Notes under the pieces: model-generated
Database searches by the model: none
The model's input: the letters and a program-made list of their open reading frames with translations, nothing else
Told to the model about the DNA's origin: nothing
Shown here: positions 17,413-25,451 of the stretch, in pieces
How the letters are laid out: each line of letters starts with the position of its first letter
How positions within the stretch are numbered: the first letter of the stretch is position 1
Made by a program: the position numbers and the translations under genes
From: Rhizobium sp. RM
GTDB taxonomy: Bacteria; Pseudomonadota; Alphaproteobacteria; Rhizobiales; Rhizobiaceae
DNA length: 64,000 nt
Assembly: GCF_013390595.1 (NCBI RefSeq)
Contig: NZ_JACAWV010000022.1
Coordinates: 930,001 to 994,000, forward strand
Direction of reading: 5' to 3'

Positions 17413-19263
17413 TTATTCAGCCGCCACATCGGCCTCGTGATCGGCAATGAAGCCGCCGGACTGGCGCCGCCAAAGATCGGCATAGATACCGCCCATTGCC
17501 GCCAGTTCGGCATGACTTCCAGCCTCGACGATCCGGCCTTTATCGAGGATGATGAGCCGGTCCATTTCGGTCAATGTCGACAGCCGGTGGGCAATCGCAA
17601 TCACCGTCTTGCCTTCCATCAGGGCAAACAGATTTTCCTGAATTGCCGCTTCGACTTCACTGTCCAATGCCGAGGTCGCCTCATCGAGAACAAGGATTGG
17701 TGCGTTCTTCAAGAACACCCGGGCAATCGCGATACGCTGGCGCTGTCCGCCCGAAAGCTTCACGCCACGCTCACCCACCTGCGCGTCGAGACCATGGCGA
17801 CCCTGCATGTCCACCAGTGTCTCTATGAAGTCCCAGGCATTGGCACGTTTCGCCGCTGCAATGATCTCCTCATCCGTCGCCTCTGGATGACCATAGGCGA
17901 TGTTGTCTCGGATGGAGCGATGCAGCAGCGACGTATCCTGCGTGACCACGCCGATCAGTGAACGCAGGCTGTCCTGCGACACCGTGGAGATATCCTGCCC
18001 GTCGATGGTGATCCTGCCCGCCTCCAGATCGTAGAAACGTAACAACAGGTTCATCAGCGTCGTCTTGCCGGCACCGGAGCGACCGACCAGACCGACCTTC
18101 TCGCCGGGCCTGATATCGAGCGTCAGCCCATCGATCACGCCCTTGTTCTTCCCGTAGTGGAAGCGAACGTTGTCATAATGGATAGCGCCCTTCGGCGCTG
18201 CCAGTTGCGGAGCCTGCGGCGCATCGACGATATCGTGCGGCTTGGTCATCATCGACATACCGTCGTAAACGGTGCCGATGTTTTCGAACAGTGACGTCAC
18301 TTCCCACATGATCCACTGCGACATGCCGTTGACACGCATGGCAAGGCTGACCGCAATGGCGACAGAACCCGCTGTTACCGACCCCTGCATCCAGAAATAC
18401 AGACCCAGTGTCGCAGTGGAAAACAACACGACCGCATTGTTAAGGTCGATCAGGATGTTGAAGCCGGAAATCTTGCGCATCTGGCGATGGACGGTTCCAA
18501 GGAACACGTTCATCCCTTCACGCGCATATCTTTCCTCACGACCCGCGTGCGAGAACAGCTTGATCGTCGAAATGTTCGTGTAGCTATCGACGATACGGCC
18601 GGTCATCATCGAGCGAGCGTCCGCCTGTTCCTGCGCCAGGCGCCCAAGCTTCGGCACAAAATAGGCAAGAATGCACATATAGATGCCAAGCCACGCCAGA
18701 AGCGGAATGACAAGCCGCCAGTCCGCCGCCGCAACCATGAATAGCATCGAAACAACGAAGCTGATCGCGTAGACGAACACGTCGATTACTTTCAACGCGA
18801 CTTCACGGATCGCCAGCGCCGTCTGCATCACCTTGGTCGAAACACGACCCGCGAACTCGTTGGCGAAAAACGTCATCGAGTGGCGAAGCAGGAAACGATG
18901 CATTTTCCAGCGCGCGATCATGCCGAAGTTACCGGCAAGCGTCTGGTGCATCGTCATGGTGTGGATAGCGCCCATGAGTGGCAGCAGGAACAGTACCAGA
19001 CCGGCCATGGCAATCAGATGCCATCCTTCATCGGCAAAGAATGTCTCGCGATTGGCCGTAGACAGCCAGTCGACGATATTGCCGAGGAACTTGTAGAGCA
19101 TCGCTTCCGCAACCGCGATGCCCATCGACATCAGGCCGAGCAGAAGAAGCCACGGCCAGGCGGGCTTCACGTAATGCCAAAGGAACGGCAACAGCGTCTT
19201 CGGCGGCACGGTGGGCGTCGAAGCGGGAAAAGGATCAAGGCGTTTTTCAAACCAGCCAAACAT
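17413..19263 (-). CDS. ABC exporter half-transporter (permease + ATPase), upstream copy
   Basis: 616 aa. N-terminal six-helix exporter domain (about 25-320), ATPase with Walker A GRSGAGKT, VTQDTSLLHRS, LSGGQRQR, ILVLDEATSALD, AHRLST. Close paralogue of the following gene; both ATPase sites are complete, so each could homodimerise or they could pair. ATG 19263 has GGAG 9 nt upstream. The 5' region contains a short ORF with a strong ribosome-binding site (19417-19473) and a TATAAT box (19315-19320) nearer the gene. Confidence 0.9.
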   Translation of the reverse strand: MFGWFEKRLDPFPASTPTVPPKTLLPFLWHYVKPAWPWLLLLGLMSMGIAVAEAMLYKFLGNIVDWLSTANRETFFADEGWHLIAMAGLVLFLLPLMGAIHTMTMHQTLAGNFGMIARWKMHRFLLRHSMTFFANEFAGRVSTKVMQTALAIREVALKVIDVFVYAISFVVSMLFMVAAADWRLVIPLLAWLGIYMCILAYFVPKLGRLAQEQADARSMMTGRIVDSYTNISTIKLFSHAGREERYAREGMNVFLGTVHRQMRKISGFNILIDLNNAVVLFSTATLGLYFWMQGSVTAGSVAIAVSLAMRVNGMSQWIMWEVTSLFENIGTVYDGMSMMTKPHDIVDAPQAPQLAAPKGAIHYDNVRFHYGKNKGVIDGLTLDIRPGEKVGLVGRSGAGKTTLMNLLLRFYDLEAGRITIDGQDISTVSQDSLRSLIGVVTQDTSLLHRSIRDNIAYGHPEATDEEIIAAAKRANAWDFIETLVDMQGRHGLDAQVGERGVKLSGGQRQRIAIARVFLKNAPILVLDEATSALDSEVEAAIQENLFALMEGKTVIAIAHRLSTLTEMDRLIILDKGRIVEAGSHAELAAMGGIYADLWRRQSGGFIADHEADVAAE

Positions 19264-19314
19264 AGGCCAAGCTCCGGCAAACAATCGCCTCATCGTTGAA
19301 GTCGGTGAAACGCA

Positions 19315-19320
19315 ATTATA
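19315..19320 (-). promoter_or_regulatory. TATAAT box upstream of the ABC exporter
   Basis: Minus-strand TATAAT about 50 nt before the exporter start. No convincing -35 box at 16-18 nt. If used, transcripts from it would exclude the leader ORF at 19417-19473. Confidence 0.35.
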
Positions 19321-19416
19321 GCGCCAACGACGAAGCGGGACAGTCTTGGAACGTGGCCGTGACAGCCACATGACGAATCAGGAAAAGGAAATTGCGGGTG
19401 GACCGCGAAGAAACAC

Positions 19417-19473
19417 CTAAGCCAGCAGTGGCACGGCCATGGCTGGGAGGCGGTAGCGAATATTCATATGCAT
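19417..19473 (-). CDS. Candidate regulatory leader peptide with Arg-x-Arg motif
   Basis: ATG 19473 preceded by GGGAGG (19479-19484, 5-nt spacing) encodes 18 residues, MHMNIRYRLPAMAVPLLA, stop TAG, ending 153 nt before the ABC exporter start. The RYR near the N-terminus is a '+x+' motif, the pattern at which macrolide-bound ribosomes stall; it resembles ErmDL (MTHSMRLRFP). Eight nucleotides of codons 12-14 (plus 19432-19439) are exactly complementary to 19354-19361, which can also form a local GTGGC/GCCAC hairpin, so alternative structures are possible. Function is inferred only. Confidence 0.45.
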   Translation of the reverse strand: MHMNIRYRLPAMAVPLLA

Positions 19474-19647
19474 GGAAACCTCCCTCGGCTGGTGTTGAAG
19501 ATGGCAGCTTTCTACCGCAAAAAACAGGGAAACGCCAGCCTATTGCCCGAAAAAAGTGCAAACGCATGATACTGCAGCCGTCCCTATGCCTTCCGTTACA
19601 CCCAGGCCGTGTGTTAGTGCCTTGGGAAATAATGGAAAGACCAGAGA
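19474..19647. other. Divergent intergenic region upstream of trmL
   Basis: Remaining part of the 384-nt gap between the ABC exporter and trmL. Apart from the leader's ribosome-binding site I see no further ORF with translation signals; a plus-strand frame through 19392-19682 is not supported. Confidence 0.5.
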
Positions 19648-20109
19648 ATGTCAGAGATCCGTATCGCTCTTTATCAGCCTGACATAGCGGGCAATACCGG
19701 AACCATCCTGCGCCTTGCCGCGTGCCTCGGCATCGGCGTCGACATCATCGAACCGGCAGGTTTCGACATTTCCGACCGCAATCTCAAGCGTGCAGGACTG
19801 GACTATATTGCTACGGCAGCCCTCACCCGCCATGTCACCTGGGAACGTTTCGAAGAATGGCGGGCTGAAAGCGGTCGACGGCTTGTCCTCGCGTCCACAA
19901 AGGCCGCTTTGCCTTACGCGAAAATCGCCTATCGACCCGATGATATTCTGCTCTTCGGACGAGAAAGTGCCGGCGTTCCCGACCATGTCCATGAAAAAGC
20001 CGACGAGCGTGTTATCATCCCGATGGTAGAAGGTCAGCGCTCGATCAACGTCGCCCTGTCTGCGGCAATGATCACTGGCGAGGCCATGCGTCAGACCGCC
20101 TGGGCCTGA
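19648..20109 (+). CDS. trmL: tRNA (cytidine(34)-2'-O)-methyltransferase
   Basis: 153-aa SPOUT methyltransferase that 2'-O-methylates the wobble base of tRNA-Leu. Knot motifs: ALYQPDIAGNTGTILRLAA (motif 1), LLFGRESAGVP (motif 2) and IPMVEGQRSINVALSAAM (motif 3) binding AdoMet. Full length for the family. GGAAAG lies upstream of the ATG. Confidence 0.95.
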   Translation: MSEIRIALYQPDIAGNTGTILRLAACLGIGVDIIEPAGFDISDRNLKRAGLDYIATAALTRHVTWERFEEWRAESGRRLVLASTKAALPYAKIAYRPDDILLFGRESAGVPDHVHEKADERVIIPMVEGQRSINVALSAAMITGEAMRQTAWA

Positions 20110-20130
20110 CAAACAGATTCCGGCATGACC

Positions 20131-20190
20131 GTTTTTCCTGAAAAACTGTCGCAACCCGACCTGTTTTTCAGACATTTACGGCGCTATACT
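20131..20190 (+). promoter_or_regulatory. Repeated GTTTTTC elements and -10 box before the Na/Pi transporter
   Basis: A 16-bp dyad GTTTTTC-CT-GAAAAAC (20131-20146), too tight for an RNA hairpin, and a third GTTTTTC at 20163-20169 overlapping the -35 position of a TATACT -10 box (20185-20190). No match to a Pho box. Confidence 0.35.
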
Positions 20191-20254
20191 CCTTAGCCGG
20201 ACAATAAAATTCGCCTTCGCCAAGAGAACAATGGCGGATGCGAGGAGACGTTGA

Positions 20255-21907
20255 ATGCAGTCCACAATTGTCATCATCAACCTTCTCGGCGCAGTTGCGC
20301 TGCTGCTTTTCGGCCTGGCTCAGGTCAAGGATGGCGTTACGCGCGCCTTCGGCATGAAGCTGAGAAGCGTGCTGTCGACTGGTACCCAGAACGGACCACG
20401 CTCGTTTTTTTCGGGATTTCTGGCGACCGTCGCATTGCAAAGCTCTACGGCAACCGCATTGACCGTCGCGTCCTTCGCCGAGCGCGACCTTATTCGCCCG
20501 CGCATGGCGCAGATTGTGCTCCTGGGCGCCAATGTTGGAACAGCCGTGACGGCTTGGATTGTCTCCGCAGGCGTCGAATGGCTTTCGCCTTTGCTGATTC
20601 TGACCGGCATCATCCTCAAAAAAGGCAGTTCAAACGCTCGTCAGGGCGGAGGCACGGCAGTCATTGGCATCGGCCTGATGCTTCTGTCACTTCATCTGTT
20701 AAGTGGCGCGACTGAGCCGATGCGCGCATCACCAGCACTCGCCGTCTTTATCAGCCTTCTCGATGGCGCATGGCCTGTGGCACTGATCTTTTCTGCAGTC
20801 CTGGCGTTCGCGTCCTCCTCCAGCCTTGCGGTTGTCGTCCTTATTCTTTCGCTTGCGGCGACGGGAACCCTATCGACCGGCCTCATTATCGTCCTCATCC
20901 TCGGCGCAAATCTCGGCGGCGCCATACCTCCGGTCATTGCCACCCTCTCCGCCCCGGCCTCGGCAAGGCGCATCACCATCGGCAATCTTGTCGTGCGCAC
21001 CATCGGCTGCATTGTCGCCCTGCCCTTGGCGTCCTATGGCGCAACGTTGTTGCAGACGTTGCCGCTGTCGCCAGCGAAACTGCCTGTTGATGCTCACCTG
21101 ATTTTCAACGTCATGCTGGCTGCATTGGCATGGCCCTTTTCCAGCGTCATTTCCGACCTGATGGCCAAAATGGTGCCGGATGACGCGAGAAACGATGACG
21201 GTCCAAGCTTCCTTGACGAACAGGCACTGGAAACGCCGGTCGTGGCGCTCGCGAATGCAACACGTGAAGTTCTCGGCGTTGGAGATACCATCGAACGCAT
21301 GCTCATCCGTGCGGAAAATGCGTTCAAACACAATGATCTGGACCCGCTCAAGGAAATTTCAGCTCTGGAAAAACGGGTCGACACCCTACAGCAAGCGGTG
21401 AAAGTCTATCTTTCCAAGCTTGGGCGAAAGGGATTGGACGCCGATGATGCACGTCGATCGATCGCCATCATCGACTATGCGATCAATCTCGAACATATCG
21501 GCGACATCATCGAAAAAGGCCTGTGCGAGCAGATCCGCAAGAAAGTTCTGAACGGCTTTAAATTCTCTGAAGACGGCTATGGAGAATTGAAAACCCTGTT
21601 CGACATGACAATCGAGAACCTTCGTTCAGCGCAGAGCATTCTGGTCACAGGTGACTTTGATCTTGCGCGCCGCCTGATGGAAAGCAAGGTGGATATCCGT
21701 CATCTCGAAAAGCGGTCCTCTGCCCGCCATCTTGAGCGGCTGCGCGACGGTCTGGCGGAGAGCATGCAGACCAGTTCACTCCATCTCGATATGCTGCGCG
21801 ACCTGAAGCGGATCAACGCCCATATCGTTTCGGTTGCCCATCCCATTCTGGATGAAAGTGGTGTTCTGATCGAAAGCCGCCTGCGTCACGCCGAGCCGCA
21901 CGCCTGA
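20255..21907 (+). CDS. Na/Pi cotransporter with C-terminal PhoU-like domain
   Basis: 550 aa. Two inverted Na/Pi-cotransporter repeats in the N-terminal ~310 residues, each with a QSSTATAL / ASSSSLAVV serine-rich motif and GANVGTAVTAW / GANLGGAIPPV, followed by a soluble helical PhoU-like domain (about 340-540). Homologous to YjbB of E. coli, a phosphate exporter; direction here is not known. Ribosome-binding site GAGGAG, 9-nt spacing. Ends 2 nt from the convergent small gene. Confidence 0.92.
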   Translation: MQSTIVIINLLGAVALLLFGLAQVKDGVTRAFGMKLRSVLSTGTQNGPRSFFSGFLATVALQSSTATALTVASFAERDLIRPRMAQIVLLGANVGTAVTAWIVSAGVEWLSPLLILTGIILKKGSSNARQGGGTAVIGIGLMLLSLHLLSGATEPMRASPALAVFISLLDGAWPVALIFSAVLAFASSSSLAVVVLILSLAATGTLSTGLIIVLILGANLGGAIPPVIATLSAPASARRITIGNLVVRTIGCIVALPLASYGATLLQTLPLSPAKLPVDAHLIFNVMLAALAWPFSSVISDLMAKMVPDDARNDDGPSFLDEQALETPVVALANATREVLGVGDTIERMLIRAENAFKHNDLDPLKEISALEKRVDTLQQAVKVYLSKLGRKGLDADDARRSIAIIDYAINLEHIGDIIEKGLCEQIRKKVLNGFKFSEDGYGELKTLFDMTIENLRSAQSILVTGDFDLARRLMESKVDIRHLEKRSSARHLERLRDGLAESMQTSSLHLDMLRDLKRINAHIVSVAHPILDESGVLIESRLRHAEPHA

Positions 21908-21909
21908 TG

Positions 21910-22182
21910 TCAATCGGCGGAAGGCAGTCGTCTCATGGTGAACTCGATGCGATCACCTTCAAGCTGCCGCCAGCTTTCGACTTCTGTCCAGTAAGCCGCT
22001 TTCGGAAACGCTTCAAACCATTCTCGCGCCTTCGCACGGGCCTCTTCGCGTCCGAGACAGAAGGTCTGACGAACGAACATGCCGTTCTTGGCCGTATCGA
22101 GACTTTCGCTTGCCTTTTCCTTGCGGTGGTTGGCAATCCTGCGCTTCAGCCCATCGAGGGGCGGTCCGGTAAATTTCGTCAT
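21910..22182 (-). CDS. Small conserved hypothetical protein
   Basis: 90 aa, starts MTKFTGPPLDGLKRRIANHRK; basic N-terminal half, then WFEAFPKAAYWTEVESWRQLEGDRIEFTMRRL. AGGTG lies 7 nt before ATG 22182; a frame-open extension to 22206 has no support. Not recognised as a named domain; composition and codon use look like its neighbours, so I take it as real. Convergent with the Na/Pi transporter gene. Confidence 0.65.
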   Translation of the reverse strand: MTKFTGPPLDGLKRRIANHRKEKASESLDTAKNGMFVRQTFCLGREEARAKAREWFEAFPKAAYWTEVESWRQLEGDRIEFTMRRLPSAD

Positions 22183-22412
22183 GACATTCACCTGTGGCAC
22201 CTTCACTCAGCAAGATAGTGCAAGCAAACTGACTTTACGAGTCGAGGTTTGCTTCGCCCGTCCGGCAAGAGCATTGAGTGCCCTCTTCGGCTTGCAAAGG
22301 AAGCACCGACATAATCTGCGTATCAGCGTTGCAGAAATCGATTCCGATTTCCGCACCTATGCTGTAGACGCAGCTTGTTTGAATAACCGACCACCATGAC
22401 AGGAGAGTGGAC

Positions 22413-23324
22413 ATGGAACGGCCATCTTTGCCGAAGGGCTTGCCCGAAGACATCGAGGAAAAGAAGGCCGCTGCCCAGGCATGGTTCCAACACCTGCGCG
22501 ACACCATCATCACATCTTTCGAGACGCTGGAAGACGATCTATCCGGCCCGCTATCCGATCAGGAACCGGGACGTTTCGTCCAGAAGCAGTGGTTGCGCGA
22601 CAATGGCGCCGGTGGTGGCGGCATCATGTCGATGATGAACGGCCGCGTCTTCGAGAAAGTCGGCGTTCACACCTCAACCGTCTACGGGGAATTTTCTCCC
22701 GAGTTCCGCAAGCAGATACCAGGCGCCGAGGAAGATCCACGCTTCTGGGCCTCCGGCATTTCCTTGATCGCTCATCCTGTCAATCCAAACGTTCCAGCCG
22801 TTCACATGAACACCCGGATGGTCGTGACCTCCAGCCATTGGTTTGGCGGCGGCGCCGACCTGACCCCTGTTCTGAACCGTAGACGCACCCAGGACGACGC
22901 GGACAGCCAACTTTTCCACCGCGCCTTCGAGATCACCTGCAACCGTCACGCGGTCGCCGATTATCCGCGCTATAAGACCTGGTGCGACGAGTACTTCTTC
23001 TTGCCTCATCGCAATGAAGCGCGCGGCATTGGCGGCATATTTTTCGACTGGCTGCACCCGGATGAAGACAAAGGCGACTGGAACGCCAATTTCGCTTTCG
23101 TGCAGGATGTCGGCCGCGCCTTCAATCTGGTTTACCCGAAAATCGTTCGCGCCAACTTCAACCAACCGTGGACGGAAACGGACCGTGATGAGCAGTTGAT
23201 TCGCCGTGGGCGCTACGTCGAATTCAACCTTCTCTACGACCGAGGCACGATTTTCGGCCTCAAGACCGGCGGCAATGTGGAATCGATTCTTTCGTCCCTC
23301 CCGCCTGTCGTGCGCTGGCCGTAA
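22413..23324 (+). CDS. hemF: Aerobic coproporphyrinogen III oxidase
   Basis: 303 aa; oxygen-dependent decarboxylation of coproporphyrinogen III in haem synthesis. Diagnostic HemF stretches: [65 protein letters not shown]. The longest frame starts at a GTG (22407) that lies inside the ribosome-binding site AGGAGAG; ATG 22413, 7 nt after AGGAG, is preferred. Confidence 0.97.
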   Translation: MERPSLPKGLPEDIEEKKAAAQAWFQHLRDTIITSFETLEDDLSGPLSDQEPGRFVQKQWLRDNGAGGGGIMSMMNGRVFEKVGVHTSTVYGEFSPEFRKQIPGAEEDPRFWASGISLIAHPVNPNVPAVHMNTRMVVTSSHWFGGGADLTPVLNRRRTQDDADSQLFHRAFEITCNRHAVADYPRYKTWCDEYFFLPHRNEARGIGGIFFDWLHPDEDKGDWNANFAFVQDVGRAFNLVYPKIVRANFNQPWTETDRDEQLIRRGRYVEFNLLYDRGTIFGLKTGGNVESILSSLPPVVRWP

Positions 23325-23393
23325 AAAGCTCACGAAATTTTGACGGTTGTCAGCCCTGCGACGAAAAAAACCGTAAATTAGGACTTATGGAAA

Positions 23394-23438
23394 TATAAAG
23401 GCAGTGTTAGTCTCCTCCTCGCAGACGTACTGGAGGAG
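23394..23438 (+). promoter_or_regulatory. -10 box and SD-sequestering hairpin of the small gene at 23447
   Basis: TATAAA (23394-23399) predicts transcription from about 23406. The 5' UTR would then be ~40 nt and contain CTCCTCC (23412-23418), a perfect 7-bp complement of the ribosome-binding site GGAGGAG (23432-23438), 13-nt loop. Folding would hide the whole ribosome-binding site. Confidence 0.5.
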
Positions 23439-23446
23439 CTATCGTC

Positions 23447-23716
23447 ATGATTACTTCGAACAGCATGCCTATGTCCTCTTCCCGCAAGGAAGAGCAAAAT
23501 TCCATTGAAACTCCGGAACTGATCGAACGCCTAGCCGCAGAAATGCGCGCCAGCGGCGACCGTGAGCTGCCGATTTCGTTCTATGTTGATCAGGTGAAAC
23601 GCACCCTCGCCAGAGAGCGCGTGACAAACCAGGTCGCTAACGACGAGCCGGCTCTCGCGAAGGTTCCGGCCGCCAGCACATCATCCGTGTTCCAGTGCTG
23701 GGCAATGCCTGAATAA
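23447..23716 (+). CDS. Small hypothetical protein with occluded ribosome-binding site
   Basis: 89 aa, hydrophilic. N-terminal Ser-rich stretch, then a helical region (ETPELIERLAAEMRASGDRELPISFYVDQVKRTLARERV) and a low-complexity C-terminus. GGAGGAG, 8-nt spacing. Not assigned to a named family by me; the E-L-P-I-S-F-Y-V core looks conserved-type rather than random. Translation may depend on melting the hairpin formed by the ribosome-binding site. Confidence 0.65.
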   Translation: MITSNSMPMSSSRKEEQNSIETPELIERLAAEMRASGDRELPISFYVDQVKRTLARERVTNQVANDEPALAKVPAASTSSVFQCWAMPE

Positions 23717-23738
23717 AGCCGGCTCTCGGCGGGAACCC

Positions 23739-23763
23739 GGAACCGAACCGGGAAAAGTTCGTT
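23739..23763 (+). promoter_or_regulatory. EcfG (RpoE2-type) general-stress promoter
   Basis: GGAAC (23739-23743), exactly 16 nt, CGTT (23760-23763): a perfect match to the alphaproteobacterial EcfG consensus. A second GGAAC lies at 23732-23736. Oriented towards the DUF1059 gene at 23915, giving a leader of about 145 nt. Confidence 0.65.
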
Positions 23764-23824
23764 TCAGTCATACCATACCGCACAGAAAACAGAGGTGTTC
23801 CTGACGGGATGGTTACGCAGGCAA

Positions 23825-23892
23825 GTGGAGCGTTTCCAACGAGATGCTCCACAGGGACAACGAAGCTCCTGGCAGTGCACGCGTTGTCCCTG
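23825..23892 (+). ncRNA. Double-hairpin 5' leader of the DUF1059 gene
   Basis: Two adjacent perfect stems: GTGGAGC (23825-23831) / GCTCCAC (23846-23852), and CAGGGACAACG (23852-23862) / CGTTGTCCCTG (23882-23892; 11 bp, 19-nt loop). They end about 10 nt before the ribosome-binding site. No terminator-like T-run follows, so control of translation or stability is more likely than attenuation. Not a riboswitch class I recognise. Confidence 0.45.
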
Positions 23893-23914
23893 GTCATTAC
23901 AGGGAGGTACGACC

Positions 23915-24100
23915 ATGCGGTTGTTTGAATGCGGAACGCTTGTTCCCGGCTGCGGCTGGCACACGCGCGCAGAAGACGATGCGGAAGTGGTTCGTCGCAC
24001 GGTAGAGCACATGAAAACGGCTCATGGCGAAACAGTGATCCGCGAAAACATGATCGAAAACATCAAGGCGCGCATTCGCAACGAAGCCAACGCGGCTTGA
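23915..24100 (+). CDS. DUF1059 small protein
   Basis: 61 aa, whole protein is one DUF1059 domain: FECGTLVPGCGWHTRAEDDAEVV, two Cys and His residues (CGTLVPGCGWH ... EHMKTAHGE) suggesting metal binding, as in other small DUF1059 proteins. GGGAGGT ribosome-binding site. The frame is open back to 23795, through the structured leader, but translation from there is unlikely. Preceded by a perfect EcfG-type promoter, so probably a general-stress gene; biochemical role unknown. Confidence 0.85.
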   Translation: MRLFECGTLVPGCGWHTRAEDDAEVVRRTVEHMKTAHGETVIRENMIENIKARIRNEANAA

Positions 24101-24194
24101 TTTTGGCGCAGTCGGAAACGACCTCAGCCAAAACACGTCAACACAGTCCAGTCGTGCCGCCATCCGAAGATCGCGGCACGATTTGTTTTTAACG

Positions 24195-25451
24195 TCAGTT
24201 CTCGACCATATCTTTCAGCCGAGCGGTAAGCGCCGACCGGTCTAGAGCGAAATTGACCTCGATCCATTTGTCCTCGAGGCTTTTCAGCACTTCTCCGACT
24301 TTGGGACCCGCAGCAATGCCCGCTGCCATCACGTCCGCACCCCTCAATGGAAAATTCGGCTTCTGGAATTTTTCTGCACGCGCAAGCAGTGTCGAGAGAC
24401 GCGCGACCTTCTGCATAGCGGCCTCACCTGCGGACAGATCGGCACGGGCTGACGCGAGCGCCAGCTTGAGCCGAGCTTTCACACCATCGACACCTTGACG
24501 GTAAAGCAGACGATCAAGTGCCGTCTCCTTCATATCGGAATCGACTGCAGGCGCACTGGCCCAATGATTGAGGAATGCGGCTTCGGCTTTTGAGAGCCGC
24601 AAACGACTGGCGAGCGTAGTCAGCCTTTCACCATCCGGTGGTACAATGGCGGCAAGCCGCAGCAATGGAACAGGCGCCCAGTTGAGCGCTTGTTCCGTAG
24701 CCACAAGGCCGTGAATGGCATCGATGCCCCATTTTTCCGTTTCCGGCAGCACTTCCGCCAACACACCGGACTGGCGCATCCACAAAAGCGCCCGCGACGG
24801 ATCGGTCGCCGACAGCAGCTTCTTGATTTCACTCCAGACCCGCTCTGCGGAGAGCGTCTGCAGCTTGTCCTTGGCGCGCGCGCTGGCTCTGAGCCCATCG
24901 GCATCGGGACGGCCCGACCCGTAATGCGCAAAGAAGCGGAAAAAGCGCAGGATGCGCAGATAGTCCTCAGCGATCCGCGTCGCCGCATCACCAATAAACC
25001 GGACTGTTCCCGTCTCGATATCAGCAAGACCGCCGATCAGATCGATCACCGCTCCGCTGTGGTCGGCATAAAGGGCGTTGATCGTCAGATCACGTCGTTC
25101 TGCATCAGCCTGCCAATCGGTGCCAAACGCAACCTGCGCATGCCGGCCATTGGTTTCGACATCACGGCGCAATGTGGTGATTTCGAAGCCTTCACCGTCG
25201 ATCACAAGCGTGACGGTACCATGCTCGATACCGGTCGGGACCGCCTTGATACCCGCAGCCTTCGCACGAGCAACCACCACATCCGGCGTCAATGTTGTCG
25301 CCATATCGACGTCGCCAACCGGCAAACCCATCAAGGCGTTGCGTACCGCACCGCCGACAACACGCACTTCGCCTCCGTCCGCATTCAAAAGCGCAAAGAT
25401 GCGCTCCAATGCCGGTCTCTGAAACCAGTCTCGCCCGGCGACGCTGCTCAT
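24195..25451 (-). CDS. cca: CCA tRNA nucleotidyltransferase / polynucleotide adenylyltransferase family
   Basis: 418 aa. Class II nucleotidyltransferase: GGAVRNALMG and metal-binding GDVDMAT, RRDLTINALY (motif C), EDYLRILRFFRFFAHYG (motif D/E), then the RNA-binding helical domain. Completes or repairs the tRNA 3' CCA end. Start overlaps the stop of the upstream Nudix gene (ATGA), third gene of a tight DUF1285-Nudix-cca operon common in Rhizobiales. Confidence 0.93.
   Translation of the reverse strand: MSSVAGRDWFQRPALERIFALLNADGGEVRVVGGAVRNALMGLPVGDVDMATTLTPDVVVARAKAAGIKAVPTGIEHGTVTLVIDGEGFEITTLRRDVETNGRHAQVAFGTDWQADAERRDLTINALYADHSGAVIDLIGGLADIETGTVRFIGDAATRIAEDYLRILRFFRFFAHYGSGRPDADGLRASARAKDKLQTLSAERVWSEIKKLLSATDPSRALLWMRQSGVLAEVLPETEKWGIDAIHGLVATEQALNWAPVPLLRLAAIVPPDGERLTTLASRLRLSKAEAAFLNHWASAPAVDSDMKETALDRLLYRQGVDGVKARLKLALASARADLSAGEAAMQKVARLSTLLARAEKFQKPNFPLRGADVMAAGIAAGPKVGEVLKSLEDKWIEVNFALDRSALTARLKDMVEN

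Noticed and set aside
20110-20254. Pho box upstream of the Na/Pi transporter
   Set aside because: CTGTC appears once, but the second half at 11-nt spacing is missing.
23731-23752. CCCGG/CCGGG hairpin as terminator of the gene at 23447
   Set aside because: Stem is only 5 bp with no T-run, and the same bases form the EcfG promoter.
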